DNA of 12,091 nt from NCBI GenBank assembly GCA_007122185.1, contig SKUI01000129.1, positions 1-12,091 of the forward strand, in the 5' to 3' direction. Numbering within the stretch: position 1 is the stretch's first letter; each line of letters begins with the position of its first letter. This DNA comes from Rhodothermia bacterium. GTDB taxonomy: Bacteria; Bacteroidota; Rhodothermia; Balneolales; Natronogracilivirgulaceae. The notes under the pieces were generated by a model. The model saw nothing but the letters and a program-made list of their open reading frames with translations. It was not told where the DNA came from and ran no database searches. The translations under genes were made by a program, and so were the position numbers. Shown in pieces: positions 1 through 6,695 of this stretch.

Positions 1-2
1 GC

Positions 3-887
3 GAATCCGGCAGAATCTCAGCCTTTGACGCCTCGCTGATCCTGCAGTACCTGGTGGGGCTGGTCGATCTGACCGGCTCGCAGCGGCAGGCGGCCGACGT
101 CATGGGCACCGGCACCGTGACTGCCATGGACGCATCCTATATCCTGCAATTTGTGGTGGGCAAGATCAGCGGTTTCCCGGGCATGGGCCGGCGCGTCATC
201 GAGCAGGATCTGCTGGCCGGGCTCTCGCTGCACCTGGAGGGCAACGAGGCCTTCTACGACCTGATCATCGAACTGGACGGCGAGCGACCGGCGTGGGCTG
301 CCGAGCTGATCCTCGACTTCGATCCGGTGGCCATCACCGAAATCGAGCGCCTTGACACGCCCGCCGATGAAAAACTGCAATTCGTGACCAACCGCACAGA
401 GGGACAGTACCTGCTGGCGGCGGCCACGGCCGATCCGTTCACACAGGCCGGCAACCTGATCCACCTGCGCATGCACTTCGATCCGGAGGTGGATCTGCGC
501 GGACGGCAACTCTTCTCGCTGGAGCATTTCCACTTCAACGAGCACGACCTGACCTCGCTGCTGGAAGCCTCGGTCACATCGGCAGCCGACGAGTTGACCA
601 ACCTGCCGGATGAGTTCGCGCTGGGCAGCAATTATCCCAACCCGTTCAACCCGTCCACCACCATCCCGTATCAGCTTCCGGTGGAAGGGCAGGTGACGCT
701 GACCCTCTACAACCTGCTCGGCCAGCGCGTCGAGACCCTGGTGCAGGAGCAGCAACGGCCCGGCTTCCACCAGGCCGTCTGGGATGCGTCCCGCCACGCC
801 AGCGGAACCTATATTTACCGGATTGAGGTGCAAAGCAACGGAGGCGAGACCTTTCGTGACATCGGAAAAATGATCCTGATCAAGTAA
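3..887 (+). CDS. T9SS-exported dockerin/cohesin-like surface protein (5' partial)
   Basis: The frame is open from the window edge to a TAA at 885-887, so the true start lies outside and 294 residues are visible. Two dockerin-like helices come first (about residues 1-57), with repeated signatures DASLILQYLVG and DASYILQFVVG, each preceded by a Gly-rich turn and an I/V-x-A-x-D pattern. A cohesin-like beta domain follows (about 66-195, ending in LHLRMHFD-type strands). The C-terminus (about 201-294) is a T9SS type A sorting domain: NYPNPFNPSTTIPYQLP, then LYNLLGQRVETL, ASGTYIYRIE and a final KMILIK. Known for the family: this domain directs outer-membrane export by the type IX system, and dockerin/cohesin modules mediate protein-protein docking. 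Inferred role: an extracellular scaffold or adhesin; no catalytic domain is visible in this part. The next gene starts 30 bp downstream on the same strand and has the same modules, so the two probably form an operon. Confidence 0.85.
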   Translation, partial: ESGRISAFDASLILQYLVGLVDLTGSQRQAADVMGTGTVTAMDASYILQFVVGKISGFPGMGRRVIEQDLLAGLSLHLEGNEAFYDLIIELDGERPAWAAELILDFDPVAITEIERLDTPADEKLQFVTNRTEGQYLLAAATADPFTQAGNLIHLRMHFDPEVDLRGRQLFSLEHFHFNEHDLTSLLEASVTSAADELTNLPDEFALGSNYPNPFNPSTTIPYQLPVEGQVTLTLYNLLGQRVETLVQEQQRPGFHQAVWDASRHASGTYIYRIEVQSNGGETFRDIGKMILIK

Positions 888-904
888 TCGAAAACCCAAA
901 CCAA

Positions 905-910
905 GGGAGG
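905..910 (+). promoter_or_regulatory. Shine-Dalgarno site for the 918 start
   Basis: GGGAGG lies seven bases before ATG 918. This is a strong Shine-Dalgarno match, in a lineage that often lacks them. It argues for the 918 start over the in-frame ATG at 1086, which is where a conventional signal peptide would begin. Confidence 0.6.
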
Positions 911-917
911 TTCCATT

Positions 918-3737
918 ATGATGTTCAGGATCCCATTATTGCACCCGGATGCCGGCTTTAAATGCGCCCTGCTACACAGGCCACCGCAATTCGCCTGCCC
1001 GTCCGGCTCGACGTCGACAGCGTTGACACCTGTCTCTCATGGTACAGTTGCCGGGAGCACGGATACGCCATTCCGGCCTGCTGGCATGACCGGTGCAATA
1101 CGCACGTTGCCGGCACTTCTGTTTTTTGTGCTGGCGCTGTTGATAGCAACGCTGCCGGTCCGCGCGCAGACGGTTAATCTGGCCATGCCGGATACCATCC
1201 TGCTGCCCGGCGACGAAATGCTGCTGCCGGTCGAGCTGCTCTCGGCCCCGGCCGAACCGGCCATTTTCTCCGGCGAATTCACGCTGCAATACAACCGGTC
1301 GGTGATCTCGATCAATTCCATAGAGACCGAGGACACGTTTCTGGAGGATGCGGGCAGCGTCATGTACAACGTCACCACCGGACGCATCGCGTTCGCGTCC
1401 ACCCAGCCGCTTGACGTGGGTCCGGATGACTCCGGCGCGCTCTTTTACCTGCGGGTCCGGATGTCGGATAACGCCGCGCCCGGCACTGAAACCGACCTGA
1501 CCATGTCGGCGCTGTTCAACGAAGGGGAGCCGGCCGCGCAGGTTACGGACGGCTTGGTGCGCTCGCCGCAGATCCGGATCACCCCGCGCCACACGCGTGT
1601 GGTCGAGGGTGACCAGGCGCAGTTTTCGATCAGCGGGGATGTGCATCCGCCCGTGACATGGTCCGTCACCGACGAGACGTACGCGTCCATCGACCAGAAC
1701 GGACTGCTGACCGGCCTTTCGCCGGGCACCATCCGCGTCTATGCCGAGGACCAGATCGGCCTGCGTGACTCCACGGACCTGTTCCGGATCGAACCCGAGT
1801 CGTTCCGGCTGCTGACCGTATCAACCCCCGACACCAGCGTGCGCCAGACACGCGAGTTCTGGTGGCCGGTGAGCGTGAGCGATGTGACCGGGCTGGATAT
1901 CACGTCGGTGGAGTTCGACCTGCGATGGTCCGCCCAGGACCTGGAACTGACCGGACTGTCGGCTGGGAATACACTGCTGGAGGATGCGGGATTCGGCGCG
2001 GTGGAGTACAATACGGCATCCGACCGGGTGCTCATAGCAGTTGCCGGCACCCAGCCGCTGTCGGGCGAGGGTCCGCTCGTCTATCTGAGGATGCGCGTGC
2101 GCGCGGGAGCGTCCGGCAACCAGACGCCGTCGTTTGCGCAGATCCTGTTCAACGAAGACATCACACCGGATATCGAGTCCGGACGCATATCCGTCCAGCC
2201 GGCGCCTGTCATCACGGTTTCCGAAACGGAAATCGAACTCTCGGTCGGTGAAACGCGGACCGTCTCCGTGACCGGCGGGGGAATGGCGCCGTATACGTGG
2301 CAGTCCAGCGACGAAAGCGTGGTGGTGATCGACGAACAGACTGGCGAACTGACGGGCACGGGTCGCGGCACGGCGGAGGTGTTTGCGCTGGACGCCGAGG
2401 ACTTTCCTTCTCAAAGTGTGCTGGTGACGGTCTACGACGTGAATGTGCGCATCGCCGACGGAACCATGATTCTTGGCGATGAGCTGGCATTGCCGGTAAC
2501 CACCAACGAACTGTCCGGTCTCGGCGTGTTCGCTTACGAAATGGATGTTGCCATCGACACCAACATGGTGCGCTATGAAGGCGTCCGGACTTCCGGCACA
2601 CTCAGTGAGGGCATGACCGTGAGTTCGAACCTGATGGATGGGCTGCTGCGCATTGCCGCAGCCGGCACCGAAGCGCTCAGCGGCGATGGCGCCCTGCTGG
2701 AGTTGCGATTCGCGGCCGGGGACAGTGCCGGGGTGGATGATATCACGCCGTTGCTGTTCGAACGGCTGGTCTTCAACGATCCGGGCATGCCGGGTCCGAC
2801 GGGCCAGGTCCACGACGGCTCCATCACCTTTGTCCTGCCGGAACCTCCCGGAGTGCCGGTGCTGATAGCGCCGGAAGATGGCGCTGTGGAGGTGGCACTG
2901 CAACCGGAGTTTGCGTGGGAGGGCGCGTTTGCCGAGACCTTCGACCTGCAGTTGTCCACCGATGCGGATTTTGGCGTGCTGGTGGCCGACGTGAGCGGAA
3001 TTACCGGATCCACCTGGACCCCCGACGAACCGCTCCTTGAAGAAACGCAGTACTGGTGGCGGGTGCGAGGCGTGAATTTCTTCGGAGAGAGCGACTGGTC
3101 GAATGTCTGGAGTTTCACCACGGAAGAGGAGCCGGAGCCGCCTCCGCCCGATCCGCCGGAGCAGCCCTCATCTCCCGAAGACGGAGCCGAAGATGTGCCG
3201 GTCGAGACCATCCTGAGCTGGTTCGCCGTGGCCGAGGCCGACAGTTACCGCGTGCAGATCGCCCTGGACGACGGGTTCACTGATCTGTTCCTGAGTCAGG
3301 GCGGCATCACCGACACGACGCTGGCCGTAACCGGCCTGGCGCACCTGACCACCTACCACTGGCGGGTCCGCGCCTACGGCAACGGTGTGGAAGGCGACTG
3401 GTCCGGAACCTGGCGCTTCACGACCGCCATGGAGACATCCGCCGATGACACGGAGATGCACTCCGAGCTTCCCGAACGGATTACCATGGAACAGAACTAT
3501 CCCAATCCGTTCAATCCCTCTACACAAATCCGGTACTCCCTGCCGGAAGCTGCCGAGGTGCGGCTGGAAGTGTTCAACCTGATGGGGCAGCGGATTGATG
3601 TGCTGGTGGATGGGCAGCAGCATGCCGGGACACACGAACTCACCTTCGATGCCTCGCATCTGTCGAGCGGAATCTACCTGTACCGCCTGCAGACACCTGA
3701 AATATCGATCACTCGCCGGATGATGTTCGTGAAATAA
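918..3737 (+). CDS. multi-cohesin/Ig/FnIII surface protein with T9SS sorting domain
   Basis: This is a 939-residue protein of modular beta domains. In order: an unusual 56-residue N-terminal extension; a signal peptide (about 57-83, hydrophobic LPALLFFVLALLIATLP, cleavage after VRA); cohesin-like 1 (86-216); a BIG2-like Ig domain (219-290); cohesin-like 2 (297-427); a second BIG2-like domain (430-506, ending in TGRGTAEVFALD); cohesin-like 3 (508-640); two FnIII-like domains (644-736 and 748-836, both with YWWRVR/YHWRVR and WSFTT/WRFTT) joined by a Pro/Glu linker; and a T9SS type A sorting domain (851-939, NYPNPFNPSTQIRYSLP ... SSGIYLYRLQ). The cohesin-like units share patterns such as TLLEDAG/TFLEDAG and LFNE. 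Known: type A domains are cleaved after type IX export. Inferred: a cell-surface or matrix scaffold that could bind the dockerin-like modules of the upstream gene. No enzymatic motif was seen. ATG 918 has a good ribosome site; ATG 1086 is the alternative start. Confidence 0.85.
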   Translation: MMFRIPLLHPDAGFKCALLHRPPQFACPSGSTSTALTPVSHGTVAGSTDTPFRPAGMTGAIRTLPALLFFVLALLIATLPVRAQTVNLAMPDTILLPGDEMLLPVELLSAPAEPAIFSGEFTLQYNRSVISINSIETEDTFLEDAGSVMYNVTTGRIAFASTQPLDVGPDDSGALFYLRVRMSDNAAPGTETDLTMSALFNEGEPAAQVTDGLVRSPQIRITPRHTRVVEGDQAQFSISGDVHPPVTWSVTDETYASIDQNGLLTGLSPGTIRVYAEDQIGLRDSTDLFRIEPESFRLLTVSTPDTSVRQTREFWWPVSVSDVTGLDITSVEFDLRWSAQDLELTGLSAGNTLLEDAGFGAVEYNTASDRVLIAVAGTQPLSGEGPLVYLRMRVRAGASGNQTPSFAQILFNEDITPDIESGRISVQPAPVITVSETEIELSVGETRTVSVTGGGMAPYTWQSSDESVVVIDEQTGELTGTGRGTAEVFALDAEDFPSQSVLVTVYDVNVRIADGTMILGDELALPVTTNELSGLGVFAYEMDVAIDTNMVRYEGVRTSGTLSEGMTVSSNLMDGLLRIAAAGTEALSGDGALLELRFAAGDSAGVDDITPLLFERLVFNDPGMPGPTGQVHDGSITFVLPEPPGVPVLIAPEDGAVEVALQPEFAWEGAFAETFDLQLSTDADFGVLVADVSGITGSTWTPDEPLLEETQYWWRVRGVNFFGESDWSNVWSFTTEEEPEPPPPDPPEQPSSPEDGAEDVPVETILSWFAVAEADSYRVQIALDDGFTDLFLSQGGITDTTLAVTGLAHLTTYHWRVRAYGNGVEGDWSGTWRFTTAMETSADDTEMHSELPERITMEQNYPNPFNPSTQIRYSLPEAAEVRLEVFNLMGQRIDVLVDGQQHAGTHELTFDASHLSSGIYLYRLQTPEISITRRMMFVK

Positions 3738-3790
3738 GGAATTTTTCCTAATAGTGAGTAGGATCTTCTTGAAGCAATAAGTTCATGAAG

Positions 3791-3807
3791 CAGGGTAGTT
3801 TACCCTG
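3791..3807. repeat. perfect inverted repeat in the convergent gap
   Basis: CAGGGTA and TACCCTG form a perfect 7-bp stem around GTT. Six A residues follow on the plus strand, so the flanking tract is on the wrong side for a textbook intrinsic terminator in either direction. It sits between converging genes and may limit read-through. Confidence 0.45.
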
Positions 3808-3835
3808 AAAAAAGCACACGTATCGAAGAAAGCTC

Positions 3836-3875
3836 AGCCGGGTTGTGTCTCAATACAATGGGGCACAATTCGGCT
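3836..3875. terminator. putative terminator hairpin between convergent genes
   Basis: AGCCGGGTTGTG (3836-3847) can pair with CACAATTCGGCT (3864-3875), giving a 12-bp stem as plus-strand RNA if two G-U pairs are allowed. GTTTATT follows on the plus strand. It begins three bases beyond the stop of the minus-strand lipoprotein gene. It could end plus-strand transcription from the cohesin gene; on the minus strand the stem has two A-C mismatches and only a modest T-rich tail. Confidence 0.45.
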
Positions 3876-3877
3876 GT

Positions 3878-4516
3878 TTATTCCGACACCCAGGTATCCA
3901 GGACGATCACATCTGTGGCGGTATTGTTGAAAATATTTTTCGTGAATTGTCCGAACCGGCGTTGTCCGGCTTTAAGCTCCTCCCCTGAAATATCATAGAA
4001 GAAGGAATCGCCGCCTGTCTGGATTTCAAAATAGACTTCATACTCATCGATGGTGACAGATTCCCCGATATTTGCAACGCTGAATTCCACATCGACAAAA
4101 GTGGTGTCACCCTCGGGCCTGTTGAACCAGTTGGTCACTTCGGCCTCCAGGTCGCCCTTTGACGCCGAGGTATCCTCCTCAACCGGCTTCATGACAATTT
4201 GGGCAGTAGCCACACGGTTTTCGCGAACAGCCACACTGACCGAGGCATTGCTGTAGCCGTCCTTGCGGGCCTGGATGTTGTAGTTGCCGGTCGGCACATC
4301 GTCAATAAAAAAGGTTCCGTCCTCCTCTGTCAGGATGGCTACCGTTCCCGGCGAGGTCGATATGCTCACATTACGGATGGGTTCTTCGGTTTTGGAATGG
4401 ATAACCTTGCCCTCAATATCGCCGTACAGTTCGGTCATCACTGTCTCTTTTGAGCAGGAATATATCAGGGCAGGCAATAGCAGTGCCAGGACTGCCAAAC
4501 AGGTCCGGTTGCGCAT
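3878..4516 (-). CDS. curli-linked lipoprotein with carboxypeptidase-regulatory-like domain
   Basis: This is a 212-residue protein. The N-terminus is MRNRTC, a hydrophobic stretch, then IYSC with Cys21 as the probable lipidation site, so a lipoprotein is predicted. Residues about 31-110 resemble a carboxypeptidase-regulatory-like (CarboxypepD_reg) beta-sandwich: GDIEGKVIH, EPIRNVSIS, EDGTFFIDDVPTGNYNIQA, KDGYSNASVSV. Residues about 122-212 form a second beta-rich domain (VDVEFSVANIGESVTIDEYE ... VIVLDTWVSE) resembling Ig-like domains that pack against envelope proteins. The gene is 62 bp downstream of a CsgB-like gene and probably cotranscribed with it. The same gene order recurs at 10.7-9.9 kb, where this gene is a broken remnant. 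The function is unknown; the linkage suggests an accessory role in curli assembly, anchoring or chaperoning. No catalytic residues were identified. Confidence 0.8.
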   Translation of the reverse strand: MRNRTCLAVLALLLPALIYSCSKETVMTELYGDIEGKVIHSKTEEPIRNVSISTSPGTVAILTEEDGTFFIDDVPTGNYNIQARKDGYSNASVSVAVRENRVATAQIVMKPVEEDTSASKGDLEAEVTNWFNRPEGDTTFVDVEFSVANIGESVTIDEYEVYFEIQTGGDSFFYDISGEELKAGQRRFGQFTKNIFNNTATDVIVLDTWVSE

Positions 4517-4578
4517 AGTTTTCAGCTAAATAATAAAAAGGATTGAACCTTTAATGTAACAAAAACGCGAGACTCTTG

Positions 4579-5127
4579 TTACCGGTTTTCGATGATAATG
4601 GCAGCTCCGTTGCCACGCTGGGTTACCGACATCGGGATACCCACTCCGTTGAATTCCAGATAATGACTGTTGCCCACTTGAAGAAACGATTGGTTCAGAC
4701 CATCACCGGTATAATTGAGATTCAGTTGGTTGCCTCGTCCAAATTGATCCCCATCTATTGTATTGTCATCACCTATCAACTCCACCTTAACCCAGTTGCG
4801 CATACCGATCTGGCTCCAATCAACCGTGTTGTTATTTCCGATTGTGGCAATATTCGCGAAATTCAATGCCCCGGTCTGCTCAAGAGTCACCGTGTTATCA
4901 GCACCAGTCTGGGTGATCATGGCCGTCTGTCTGTCAACGTCAGGCAAATCACGGATTTCAGGTGTGAAAATCGGCAAGGTAATGACAAAATCCCTGCTGA
5001 AGCTCTTCACCGCCTGGTTATGCTCGATGGATACCTGTTCGGGAAACACTTCCCGGTCCACGTTCTGCGCATAAGCGCCGACGGCACCCGTCAGGACAAA
5101 AACGATGATAGCAATTAGTGTTTTCAT
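4579..5127 (-). CDS. csgB: CsgB-like minor curlin (nucleator-type), copy 1
   Basis: This is a 182-residue protein with a signal peptide (MKTLIAIIVFVLTGAVGAYA, then Q). The mature N-terminal segment carries FPEQVSIEHNQAVKSFS. A variable spacer follows (about 48-66), then five or more curlin-type repeats from about 67 to 182, such as ITQTGADNTVTLEQTG, DWSQIGMRNWVKVELIG and MSVTQRGNGAAIIIENR. The Gln-x-Gly-x-x-Asn spacing and basic C-terminal residue fit CsgB/CsgA amyloid repeats. Known: in E. coli CsgB is the surface nucleator for CsgA. The CsgB rather than CsgA label is inferred from the smaller size, the charged terminal repeat and the position after a large CsgA-like gene. By hand count it is identical to the product of 10156-10704 at about 110 of 182 positions without gaps. 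The start follows an A/T-rich leader with no clear Shine-Dalgarno, and the lipoprotein gene follows after 62 bp. Confidence 0.8.
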   Translation of the reverse strand: MKTLIAIIVFVLTGAVGAYAQNVDREVFPEQVSIEHNQAVKSFSRDFVITLPIFTPEIRDLPDVDRQTAMITQTGADNTVTLEQTGALNFANIATIGNNNTVDWSQIGMRNWVKVELIGDDNTIDGDQFGRGNQLNLNYTGDGLNQSFLQVGNSHYLEFNGVGIPMSVTQRGNGAAIIIENR

Positions 5128-5258
5128 AGTTGAAATATAATGTGTTCTTTTTTTTATCTAAAGTCTGCACGTTCGGTACGTCTGAAAAAAAACCGATGAA
5201 CACCTCGTCAAGGAGGAACATACAAGTTTTTTTCTCATCACTTGCTCTTGCTTCGATG

Positions 5259-5299
5259 AAAAAAATCACAAGCCCCGCCATAATGTATGACGGGGCTTG
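5259..5299 (-). terminator. intrinsic terminator of the CsgA-like gene
   Basis: CAAGCCCCG (5269-5277) and CGGGGCTTG (5291-5299) form a perfect 9-bp GC-rich stem. On the minus strand the stem is followed by TGAT and a run of seven T (complement of 5259-5265). It lies 20 bp past the stop of the curlin gene at 5319. It should separate that abundant transcript from the csgB-lipoprotein pair, or reduce read-through into it. Confidence 0.85.
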
Positions 5300-5318
5300 A
5301 GGATCAATCAGTTATGCA

Positions 5319-6359
5319 TTAGTTCTGAAGAACAGTTGCACTGTTGCTGCTGCCTGTAACTGTAACAGTGGCACTGTTGAAATCGGAGAACTGGTCGATA
5401 GTTACAACATTGCTGTTACCTGCAATGTCAACACCATCGGATGTGTACCAGGATGCACCAATGCGGTTGCCATCACCAAACTGCTGAATGGCAACTACGT
5501 TTTCATCACCTTTAATGCTACCGGTGCTGTAGTTGTTATATCCATCAACATCAATGGAGAGCTCATTGTCGGCTGGCTGATGCGGCCATCCAAGGGATCC
5601 GATGCTCCAGCTTCCACGGTTGGCATCGCCCAAAATTTCCATGGTCACTTCATTGAAGAAACCGCGGAGAGATGCACGGTAGAAGTTGTTGTCACCTTCC
5701 TGGCTACCAATAACCGAGTTGCCGGTTGAGCGAACCTGTTTGGTCTCGAAGTAGTTTCCATCACCGATTTGGGTAAATTCAGCAACGCTACCATAAGAGC
5801 TGCCAAACACACCTTGCTCAATGAGAACACTGTTGCTGCTACCCCGTTGCAGAACGTCAGCTGTGTTCTCGTCTCCGTGCTGCTCTACTTCAACACTATT
5901 GCCGGAACCAGAAAACTGCCGGGCTTTCGCATAGTTCTCGTCGCCATACTGGAGCAAAGAGACAAAGCCTTCGCGTGCAGCACCATGCTGCATAAACGCA
6001 TAGTTTTTATCACCGATTTGCTCGACAACCCCTACGTTGTCACCATTAAAAGCGTCAACGAAAGCTCTGTTATCATCGCCCACTTGTTCGATAGAGTGGT
6101 CATTTCCTCTATTGGCCCAGGCGCGCTGCTTGATGTACGCATCATTGCTTTCACCGTCCTGCGCAATGGATGCCACAGCACCGTTTTGTCCCTGACCGTC
6201 AAAGCCCTGCTCAATGCTGGCTTCATTCAAGGATCCAAGCTGCTCAACATCAGCTGTGTTATCATTGCCGTCCTGAGAGACGCTTGCTTGGTTGCTTTGT
6301 GCAAACGACATTCCTGCCGTAAACAGAATTGCTACGAGTAAGGTTGCTATGTTTTTCAT
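5319..6359 (-). CDS. csgA: CsgA-like major curlin with about 20 degenerate repeats
   Basis: This is a 346-residue protein, more than twice the 151 residues of E. coli CsgA. The signal peptide MKNIATLLVAILFTAGMSFA is followed by QSNQASVSQDG. The rest is a run of short curlin units with hydrophobic-x-Gln-x-Gly-x-x-Asn spacing, for example VEQLGSLNEAS, IAQDGESNDAY, IEQVGDDNRAF, VEQHGDENTAD, TIDQFSDFNSAT and VTVTGSSNSATVLQN. The ends are regular, while residues about 225-275 are degenerate and contain an aromatic/Pro insertion (LGWPHQPADNE). Known: such repeats stack into a beta-solenoid amyloid secreted through CsgG. Size, Asn/Gln/Gly richness and a dedicated terminator suggest the main fibre subunit; this role is inferred. 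A good Shine-Dalgarno (AGGTGA) supports the ATG at 6357-6359. The gene follows csgG after 336 bp of structured non-coding DNA. Confidence 0.85.
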   Translation of the reverse strand: MKNIATLLVAILFTAGMSFAQSNQASVSQDGNDNTADVEQLGSLNEASIEQGFDGQGQNGAVASIAQDGESNDAYIKQRAWANRGNDHSIEQVGDDNRAFVDAFNGDNVGVVEQIGDKNYAFMQHGAAREGFVSLLQYGDENYAKARQFSGSGNSVEVEQHGDENTADVLQRGSSNSVLIEQGVFGSSYGSVAEFTQIGDGNYFETKQVRSTGNSVIGSQEGDNNFYRASLRGFFNEVTMEILGDANRGSWSIGSLGWPHQPADNELSIDVDGYNNYSTGSIKGDENVVAIQQFGDGNRIGASWYTSDGVDIAGNSNVVTIDQFSDFNSATVTVTGSSNSATVLQN

Positions 6360-6365
6360 GGTTGG

Positions 6366-6371
6366 TCACCT
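6366..6371 (-). promoter_or_regulatory. Shine-Dalgarno site of the CsgA-like gene
   Basis: On the minus strand AGGTGA lies six bases before the ATG at 6359, preceded by a run of A. The curli genes whose leaders I examined (csgB copies 1 and 2 and the lipoprotein) have only A/T-rich leaders, so this one may be translated more strongly. Confidence 0.6.
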
Positions 6372-6399
6372 TTTTTTGCTTCGTGTTTGTGAACGCCAC

Positions 6400-6414
6400 G
6401 GCACACCGCGTGCC
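6400..6414 (-). repeat. small hairpin in the CsgA-like leader
   Basis: GGCAC and GTGCC flank a 5-base loop about 41-55 bases upstream of the start codon. If transcribed it would be a stable 5-bp stem in the mRNA leader and could affect mRNA stability or translation. No known riboswitch class was recognised. Confidence 0.35.
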
Positions 6415-6513
6415 TGACGCTCTGTTAGTTATGTACTATCAATCATATAGCATGACTGATCTTCCCCTGATTTTGTAAGCGGGAAGCAACTCACATGTGT
6501 GAGACTGTTGGAT

Positions 6514-6657
6514 GGGAGGGCGAAAAGCGCAAGTAGCTTGCCTACGAAAAATTTTGTAAATTTTTAAGCAAGCGAGGTAACGTTGTGGTTTTTGGTTGGT
6601 CACCTCTTACAGATTCCTGTAAGGTTCCGCAGCGTTGCCTTGCGCTTTTTTTCTCCC
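6514..6657. repeat. nested inverted-repeat element between csgG and csgA
   Basis: The outer arms are GGGAG (6514-6518) with CTCCC (6653-6657) and AAAAGCGCAAG (6523-6533) with CTTGCGCTTTT (6639-6649), the latter a perfect 11-bp pair. Inside lie GCTTGC (6536-6541) with GCAAGC (6568-6573) enclosing AAAAATTT-TGT-AAATTTTT (6547-6565), and CTTACAG-ATTC-CTGTAAG (6606-6623). No ORF was found. It fills much of the 336-bp csgG-csgA gap. It may be a structured leader or attenuator, an intercistronic processing element, or a small MITE-like insertion; no clear target-site duplication was seen. Confidence 0.5.
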
Positions 6658-6695
6658 TATTACATTTCCGGTTTTTATTCTCCTTTTGTTTTGTT

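Noticed and set aside
18..899. Long minus-strand frame of 293 codons opposite the first T9SS gene
   Set aside because: It is antisense to a clear dockerin/cohesin/T9SS coding frame, has no recognisable domain, and is explained by high GC suppressing stops.
1821..2903. 360-codon minus-strand frame inside the cohesin gene
   Set aside because: It is a shadow of a GC-rich gene; its translation is His/Arg-rich with no family signature.
4576..5118. 180-codon plus-strand frame opposite csgB copy 1
   Set aside because: It is almost an exact mirror of the curlin gene and arises from repeat codon regularity; no ribosome site or known domain.
5319..6359. Curlin repeats as a CRISPR array or DNA-level tandem repeat
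   Set aside because: The periodicity is at protein level with varied codons and spacing; there are no identical DNA repeats with unique spacers.
6490..6503. CTCACATGTGTGAG as a CRP/FNR-type operator
   Set aside because: The half-sites are in the opposite order to TGTGA-N6-TCACA and the spacer is only two bases; kept only as a generic dyad.
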